Source: Streptomyces sp. R33 (lineage in GTDB: Bacteria > Actinomycetota > Actinomycetes > Streptomycetales > Streptomycetaceae). From it: a stretch of DNA of 64,000 nucleotides. Positions 50,329-59,300 of the stretch are shown in pieces. Below the pieces are notes generated by a model. The model was not told the DNA's origin. It ran no database searches and saw only the letters and a program-made list of their open reading frames with translations. The DNA lies in the NCBI RefSeq assembly GCF_041200175.1, contig NZ_CP165727.1, positions 2,604,001-2,668,000 of the forward strand. Direction: 5' to 3'. The position numbers and the translations under genes were made by a program. The stretch's first letter is position 1; every line of letters starts with the position of its first letter.

Positions 50329-53300
50329 TTAGTCGCCGAGCGCCATTTGCACGAGATCGTCGACGTCCATCTCGGCAATCGCCATCTCTTCATCGGCCTC
50401 TTCGATCGAGCCGATTTCCGATTCGCCGTCGCCGAGGGCGACCAGCTTGACCAGGGCATCCATCAGTCCAGCTGCCCGGAATCGGGCCAGCGGGAGAGAT
50501 GCGAGTGCATGCCGCAGCCGTTCCTCGTCCACTTCAAAATCAATTGCGCTGCTCTCCGGGAGCAATTCGCGGTAAAGGTGCCGTGCGAGGGTCTCCGGGT
50601 TCGGGTAGTCGAAGATCAGCGTGGCGGGCAGTTTCAGACCGGTCGCCTCGCACAGCCCGTTGCGCAATGCCACCGAGGTGAGCGAGTCGAATCCGGCTTC
50701 CTTGAATGCCGTATCCGGCTGGACGCCCCCCGGTCCGGTGTGCCCGAGCACGACCGCGGCCTGAGTACGCACCAGATCGAGGAGCAGGGCCTCCTGGTCT
50801 GCCGCGGTGAGCCCAGCCAGGCGGCGGACCAGCCCGCTTTCCCCGGCGGCTGCCGCCCGCGCCTGCTGACGGCCCGCCCGTACCAGGATCCGCAGCAGGT
50901 GCGGGACTTCCCCGCCGGCTGCCGCCTGGGTGCGCAGCTTCCTCAGGTCCAGCTTGACCGGCACCAACAGCGCCTGCCCGGATCCCACAGCGGCATCGAG
51001 CAGTTCCATGCCCTCCGCCGCGGTCAGCCGCAGGGATCCCCCGGGACGGTTCGCCCGGGTCCTGGTGAGCTCGTCGGTGCTTCCTGCCGCGCCGGCGGCC
51101 TGCTCCCACCGGCCCCAGGCCACGGACACACCCGGCAGGCCCGCCGCCCGACGGCTCGACATCAGCCCGTCCAGGAAGGCGTTGGCCGCCGCGTGGTTGC
51201 CCTGTCCGGCCGCGCCCATGAGCGAGGCCGCGGACGAGAACACGATGAACGCGTCGAGGTCGAGGCCGCGGGTCAGCTCGTCCAGGTGCCGCACCGCGTC
51301 CACCTTCGGCGCGAACACGCCGGCCAGGCGCTCCGGGGTCAGCGCCCCGATCACGCCGTCATCCGACACACCCGCCGTGTGCACGACACCGGTCAGGGGG
51401 TGCTCGGCCGGTACCGAGGCCAGCAGGGCCTGCACCTGGCCGCGGTCGGACACGTCACAGGCCGCCACCGAGACCGTGGCACCCTGCTCGGCGAGCTCGG
51501 CGACCAGGTCCTCTACGCCCTCGGCCTCCGGGCCCCGACGGCTGGCCAGCACCAGACTCCGCACCCCGTGCCGGGTGACCAGGTGCCGGGCGACGACGGC
51601 GCCCAACGAGCCGGCGCCCGTGACGAGGACGGTGCCCTCCGGCCCGAACACCTGCGGGACGTCCGGGACGTCATCGGCGGCCCGGACGAGCCGGGGTGCG
51701 GAAAGGGTCGTTCCGCGTACCGCGACCTGCGGCTCACCACCGGCCAGCACCGCTGCCAGCACCAGCTCCACCGCGCTTTCGGCACCGGGGTCGGTGTCCA
51801 GCAGGATGATCCGGTCGGGGTTCTCGATCTGCGCGGCACGGACCAGACCCCAGACCGCAGCTCCGGCCGGGTCGGTCACCACGCCGTCTCCGGCGGGCAC
51901 CGCGCCACGCGTCACGACGACGAGCCGCGAATCCTCCGGCCCGGCAGCGGCCAGCCACGCCTGCACGATCCCGAGCACCCGGGAGGTCAGCGCCAGGACC
52001 GCGTCCGGGCCGTCACCCCCGACCGCGTCCAGGACCGCCGCCGCCGGGATCTGTGCGCTCCCGGCCAGTGCCGCGACCTCGTCGGCCGTGGCCACCGGCA
52101 CCCACGAGGGCGAGACCTCGGCACCGTGGTCCGAGGACAGCTCGGTCCACTCCACCCGGAACAGCGAGTCGGCGACCGTCGAGCCCGCCGCGGCGCCCAA
52201 CTGCTCGGCGGACACCGCCCGGGACACCACCGACTCCAGCGTCACCACCAGGCCGCCGGTCTCGTCCGCGGCCTCCAGCGACCGCACGTCCGGACCGAGC
52301 GGGGCCAGCCGTACGCGCAGTGCCGAAGCACCTGCGGCATGCAGGACCAGCCCGTTCCAGTCCAGCGGCTGCGGTACGGCCTGGCCGTCCGCTCCACCGT
52401 CGGAGATCCCGGCCTGCAGGGCTGCGTCCAGCAGCGCCGGGTGGATGCCGAACCTGGCGGCTTCCTTGCGCTGCTCCTCGGGCAGGGCCACCTCGGCGAA
52501 GAGCTCCTCGCCGCGCCGCCACAGCGCCCGCAGACCCTGGAAGGACGGGCCATAGCCGTAACCGCGCTCGACCAGGCCGGAGTAGAACTCCCCGACCTCG
52601 ACCGGCTGCGCCCCGGCCGGCGGCCAGGCCGCGAAGTCGAAGCCGCTGCCCACGGCGCCCGGCTGGGCCCTGGCCGAGAGCACGCCGGTGGCGTGCCGCG
52701 TCCACACCCCCTCACCGGCGGCGTCCTCGCGCTGGGAGTAGATCTCCACGGTCCGCGAGCCGTTCTGGTCCGGTCCGCCGACGGCGACCTGGACCCGTAC
52801 ACCGCCGTGCTCGGGCACCGCCAACGGCGCCTGGATCACGAGCTCTTCGAGCACGCCGCAGCCGGCCTCGTCACCGGCCCGCACCGCGAGCTCCACCAGC
52901 CCGGTACCCGGCACGAGCACCACACCGCCGAGCGTGTGATCGGCCAGCCACGGGTGCGACTTCAGCGACAGCCGCGAGGTGAAGACCAACCCGTCGGACT
53001 GCGGCAACTGCACCACCGCGCCGAGCAGCGGGTGATCGGCCGTCGTCTGGCCCAGCGACGCCGCATCCGAGGCCGTCGCGGCCGTCTGGAGCCAGTAGTG
53101 CCGGTGGTCGAAGGCGTACGTCGGCAGCTCCACGCGCCGCGACGGCGCCGTCTGCGGGAGCACGCCGCTCCAGTCCACGGCCACGCCCCGCACGAACAGT
53201 TCGGCCATCGAGGTCATCAGCCGTCGCAGCCCGCCGTCCTCGCGGCGCAGCGAGCCGGTCACCACCACATCGGTGCCGGTGGTGTCCACGGTCTCCGTGA

Positions 53301-56300
53301 TCGGCTGGACCAGTACCGGGTGGGCGCTGACCTCCACGAACACGCCGTGACCCTGGTCGAGCAGGTCGGCCACGGCGGGACCGAAGCCCACCTGGCCGCG
53401 CAGGTTCCGGTACCAGTAGTCACCGTCCAGGACGCCGGCGTCCGCCACCCAGCCGCCGGCGACGGTGGAGTAGAACGGCACCGTCGGGGCCTGGGCGTCG
53501 ATCCCGGCCAGGGTTTCGGCGAGGGTGTCGCGGATGGCCTCCACGTGCCGGGTGTGCGAGGCGTAGTCCACCGCGACCCGCCGGGTGCGCACGCCCTGGC
53601 CCGACAGCGCTTCCAGGACCTCGTCCAGCGCCTCGGCGTCACCGGCGATCACCACGGACGACGGGCCGTTGACCGCCGCGACCTCGACCCGGTCCGCCCA
53701 CGGCTCCAGCCACTCGACCGCCGCATCCGCGCTCAGCGCGACCGAAGCCATACCGCCACGGCCGGCCAGCTCCTTGGCGATCGCCTGGCTGCGCAGCGCC
53801 ACCACGCGGGCCGCATCCTCCAGGGACAGCGCACCCGCCACACACGCGGCGGCGATCTCACCCTGCGAGTGACCGAGCACCGCATCGGGCTTGACCCCGA
53901 CCGACTCCCAGACCGCCGCCAGACCCACCATCACCGCGAAGCTCGCCGGCTGAAGGACATCGACCCGCTCCAACAGCTCGGGCTCGGCCTCGCCGCGCAG
54001 CACCTCGACCAGCGACCAGTCGATCCACGGCTCGAGAGCGGCAGCGCACTCCGCGATCCGCTCCGCGAACACCGCAGAAGAGTCCAGGAGTTCACGGCCC
54101 ATACCCGCCCACTGCGAGCCCTGACCCGGGAACACCCACACGACCCTGCCCGAAGCGGTCGCGCTACCGGAGACCACACCGGGCGCGCCCTCACCCCGCG
54201 CCAGCGCCTGCAGACCGGCCAGCGCCTCCTCGCCCGAGCCGGCGACCACGACCGCCCGCTCGCCGAAGAGCGTACGGCCCGACACCAGCGCCCCGGCCAC
54301 GTCCGCCGGCGACACCCCGCCGGTGCCCTCGACGAACGACGCAAGCCGCTCGGCCTGGCCCGCGAGCGAGGCGGCGCTCCGCGCCGACACCACCAACGGC
54401 ACCACACCGGCCGGAGCGGACGCCTGAGCGACGGTCTCGGCCGTCTCCGGCGGCGCCTCCTCCAGGATCAGGTGCGCGTTCGTCCCGCTGATACCGAACG
54501 AGGACACACCGACCCGGCGCGGATGGCCGTTGCGCGACCACTCCCGCGTCTGCGTCAGCAGCTCGATGGCACCCGCGGACCAGTCCACCTGGCTCGAAGG
54601 CTCGTGTACGTGCAGCGTGCGCGGCATGACCCCGTGGCGCAGCGCCTGCACCATCTTGATCACGCCGGCCACGCCGGCAGCCGCCTGCGTGTGACCGATG
54701 TTCGACTTCAACGAGCCCAGCCACAGCGGCTGCTCGGGGTCGCGGCCCTTGCCGTAGGTGGCGAGCAGCGCCTGCGCCTCGATCGGGTCGCCCAGGGCGG
54801 TGCCCGTGCCGTGACCCTCCACCACGTCCACGTCGGACGGGGAGAGTCCGGCGCTGGCCAGGGCCTTGCGGATCACCCGCTGCTGCGAGGGACCGTTCGG
54901 TGCCGTGAGGCCGTTCGACGCGCCGTCCTGGTTGACCGCGCTGCCCCGCAGTACGGCGAGCACCCGGTGGCCGCGCTCGCGCGCCACCGACAGCCGCTCC
55001 AGTACCACCAGACCGACGCCCTCGGACAGCACCGTGCCGTCCGCGCCGTCCGCGTACGCCTTGCACCGGCCGTCGGCGGCCATGCCGCGCTGGCGCGACA
55101 TGCCGAGGATTCCGATCGGCGATCCCATGACGGCGACACCGCCGGCGAGCGCCATCGAGCACTCGCCCTGGCGCAGGGCCTGCGCGGCGAGGTGCATCGC
55201 CACCAGGGACGAGGAGCACGCCGTGTCCACGGTGACCGCGGGGCCCTCGAAGCCGAAGGCGTACGACACGCGGCCCGAGGCCACGCTGCCCGCCGTGGCG
55301 GTCGTGACGAAGCCTTCGAGTTCCGCGGGCATGTGCGTCAGGGACTCGACGTAGTCGTGGATGGAGACACCGGAGAAGACGCCGATGTCGCTCCCCTGTG
55401 CCGTGCTCGGGTCGATGCCCGCCCGCTCCAGCGCCTCCCAGGAGGTCTCTAGCAGCAGCCGCTGCTGCGGGTCCATCGCCAGCGCCTCGTTCGGCGAGAT
55501 GCCGAAGAACGCGGCGTCGAACTGGGCGGCCTCGCGGAGGAATCCGCCCTGGTCGGTGGCCGAGGTGCCCGTACGGTCGGGGTCCGGGCCGTACAGGCCG
55601 TCCAGGTCCCAGCCGCGGTCGTCGGGGAAGGGGGACATGCCCTCACGGCCTTCGGACACCAGCTGCCACAGGCCGTCGGGGTCCGAGACCCCGCCCGGCA
55701 GCCGGCATGCCATGCCGACGATCGCGATGGGCTCGTCCGGATCCGCGACGGCGGCCGCAGCCGCGGCAGGGGTGCCGGCCGCCGCCGCGTCACCGAGCTC
55801 CTCGCGCAGGTGGCGGGCGAGGGCGACCGGGGTGGGGTAGTCGAAGATCAGCGTGGCCGGCAGCTTCACGCCGGTCGCCGCGCTCAGCCGGTTCCGCAGC
55901 TCGACCGCGGTCAGCGAGTCGAACCCGATGTCGCTGAACCCACGGGTGCCCTGGGCCAGTTCGGGGCCGCTGAAGCCGAGCACGTTGCCCGACTCGGCCT
56001 GGACGACGGTCAGCAGGATGCTCTCCTGCTCGGCCGCCGACAGCCCCGCGAGCCGGCGGACCAGTCCGCTGCTGTCCCCGGCAGCCGCACGCGCCACGCG
56101 CCGACTCGCGCGGACCAGGCCGCGCAGCAGGTGCGGAACTCCCCCGCCGGCTGCCGCCTGGCTCCGCATGGTCTTCAGGTCCAGCTTGATCGGCACCAGC
56201 AGCGCCTGGTCCGCGTGCAGGCCGACGTCGAAGATGTGCAGGCCCTCGGACGGCGTCATCGCCAGCACGCCACCGCGGCTCATGCGGGCCTGGTCGACCG

Positions 56301-59300
56301 CGCTGAGGTGCGCGGTCAGGCCGTTGCTCTGCTCCCACAGGCCCCAGGCCAGAGACAGCGCGGGCAGGCCCGCCGCCCGGCGGCCGGCCACCAGACCGTC
56401 GAGGAAGGCGTTCGCCGCCGCGTAGTTGCCCTGGCCGGCCGACCCCATGAGCGAGGCCGCGGACGAGAACACGATGAACGCGTCGAGGTCGAGGCCGCGG
56501 GTCAGCTCGTCCAGGTGCCGTACCGCATCCACCTTCGGCGCGAACACCTTCGCGAGCCGCTCCGGGGTCAGCGTCGCGATCACACCGTCGTCCAGCACAC
56601 CGGCGAGGTGTACGACGCCGGTCAGCGGGTGCTCGGCCGGCACCGACGCCAGCAGGGCCTCGACCTGGCCGCGGTCGGACACGTCACAGGCCGCCACGGA
56701 CACGGCAGCACCCAGCTCGCCGAGCTCGGCGACCAGCTCCTGCACCCCCTCGGCGGCCGGACCACGACGGCCGGCCAGCAGCAGGTGCCGCACCCCGTGC
56801 CGGGTGACCAGGTGACGGGCCACCAGACCGCCCAGGGCGCCGGTACCGCCCGTGACCAGGACGGTCCCCCCGGCGCGGAACACCGCGGGCTCCTCCGGGA
56901 CCTCTCCGCCGGCCCGGACGAGCCGGGGGACGGAGAGGGCCGCTCCGCGCACCGCGACCTGCGGCTCGCCGCCGGCCAGCACCGCGCCCAGGACGGGAAC
57001 CGCTCCGTCACCGGAGGCCGGGTCGGTGTCGATCAGAATGATCCGGTCGGGGTTCTCGGCCTGCGCGGCACGCACCAGACCCCAGACGGCCGATCCGGCC
57101 GGGTCGGTGACCTTGCCGTCGCCGGCGGGGACCGCGCCCCGGGTCACCACGACCAGGCGCGACTCCTCCAGCCCGGTCCCGGCCAGCCAGGCCTGGACGA
57201 CCTCCAGCACCCGGGATGTCGACTCCAGTACCGCGTCCTCGCCGTCGGCGCCGGTCACGGCCTGGAGGACCGCCACCGCCGGGACGGCGGCGCTCCCTGC
57301 CAGAGCCAGCACGTCGTCGGCGCCGGAAACGGCCGCCCACGACGGAGCGGGCTCCGCCCCTTCGGCCGGGGGCAGCTCGGTCCACTCCACCCCGAACAGC
57401 GAGTCGCGGCTCTCATCGCCTGCCGCGGCTCCCAGCTGGTCGGTGGACACGGGCAGGGACACCAGCGAGTCCATCGTCAGGACCATGCCGCCGGTCTCGT
57501 CGGCGGCCTGGAACGACAGTGCGTCCGGCCCGCACGGGGCGACCCGCACCCGCAGTGCCGAGGCACCCACGGCGTGCAGCACCAGCCCGTTCCACGCGAA
57601 GGGCAGCACCTGGCGGTCGTCGTCCGGATTGGCGAAGGCGTTCGTGTGGAGGGCGGCGTCGAGCAGCGCCGGGTGCATGCCGAACTTGCCGGCCTCCTCC
57701 CGCTGCTCCTCGGGCAGGACGGCCTCGGCGAAGACCTCGTCACCGCGCCGCCACACCGCCCGCAGGCCCTGGAACGCCGGGCCGTACGCGTAGCCGCGCT
57801 CGAGCAGGTCGGTGTAGAAGGTCCCGACCTCGACCGGCTCGGCACCCGGCGGCGGCCACGCGGCGAAGTCGTACGCCTGGGCGGTCTTCCGTGTCGCCGA
57901 CGAGGCCGCCAGGAGTCCGGTGGCGTGCCGCGTCCATTCGTTCGCGCCGCCCTCGCCGACGGCGTCCTCGCGCTGGGAGTACACGTCCACCGTGCGCGAG
58001 CCGGTCTCGCCCGGTCCGCCGACCGCGACCTGCAGCCGCACGCCGCCCTGCTCGGGCAGCACCAGCGGCGACTCGATCACGAGCTCTTCCAGGACGCCGT
58101 AGCCGAACTCGTCGCCGGCCCGCACCGCGAGGTCGACGTACATCGTGCCGGGGATGATGACCACGCCGCCGATCGCGTGACCGGCCAGCCAGGGGTGGGT
58201 CCGCAGCGAGAGCCTCGAGGTGAAGACCAGCCCGTCGGACTGCGGCAGTTGCACCACCGCGCCGAGCAGCGGGTGATCGGCCCCGGTCAGCCCCAGCGAG
58301 GCCGCGTCGGTGGCCGATCCGGCCATCTGGATCCAGTAGTGCTGGTGGTCGAAGGCGTACGTCGGCAGGTCGATGCGGGCGGACGCCGTCCCGGCGGGAA
58401 GAACCGCGGCCCAGTCCAGCGCCACGCCGCGGACGAACAGCTCGGCCATCGAGGCGAACAGCCGTCGCAGGCCGCCGTCCTCGCGCCGCAGCGAGCCGGT
58501 CACCACCACATCGGTGTCAGTGTCGGTCTTGTCGACGGTCTCGGTGATCGGCTGGACCAGCACCGGGTGGGCACTGACCTCGACGAACACCCCGTGGCCC
58601 TGGGTGAGCAGCTCGGCCACGGCCGGACCGAAGCCCACCTGGCCGCGCAGATTGCGGTACCAGTACGCACCGTCCAGGACGTCGGCGTCCTCCACCCAGC
58701 TGCCGGTGACGGTCGAGTAGAACGGCACCGTCGGCGCCTTGGCGGTGACGCCGGCCAGCGCTTCGGCCAGCGTGTCGCGGATGGCCTCCACCTGCCGGGT
58801 GTGGGACGCGTAGTCCACGGCCACCCGACGTATCCGCACGCCCTGGTCGTCCAGCGCGTCCAGCGCCTCGTCCAGCGCCTCGGCATCACCGGCGATCACC
58901 ACGGAGGTCGGCCCGTTGACCGCGGCGACCTCGACCCGGTCCGCCCACGGCTCAAGCCGCGCGGCGGCCTCGTCCACGCTCAGCGCGACCGAGGCCATGC
59001 CGCCGCGCCCGGCCAGGTCCTTGGCGATGGCCTGGCTGCGCAGCGCCACCACACGCGCCGCATCTTCCAGCGACAGCGCACCCGCCACGCACGCGGCGGC
59101 GATCTCACCCTGCGAGTGGCCGAGCACCGCGTCGGGCTCCACGCCCACGGACGCCCATACGGCTGCCAGGCCCACCATCACTGCGAAGCTGGCCGGCTGC
59201 ACCACGTCGACCCGCTGCAGGAGCTCGGGCTCGGTCTCGCCGCGCAGCACGTCCAGCAGCGACCAGTCGACCCACCGCTCCAGCGCGGCTGCGCACTCGG

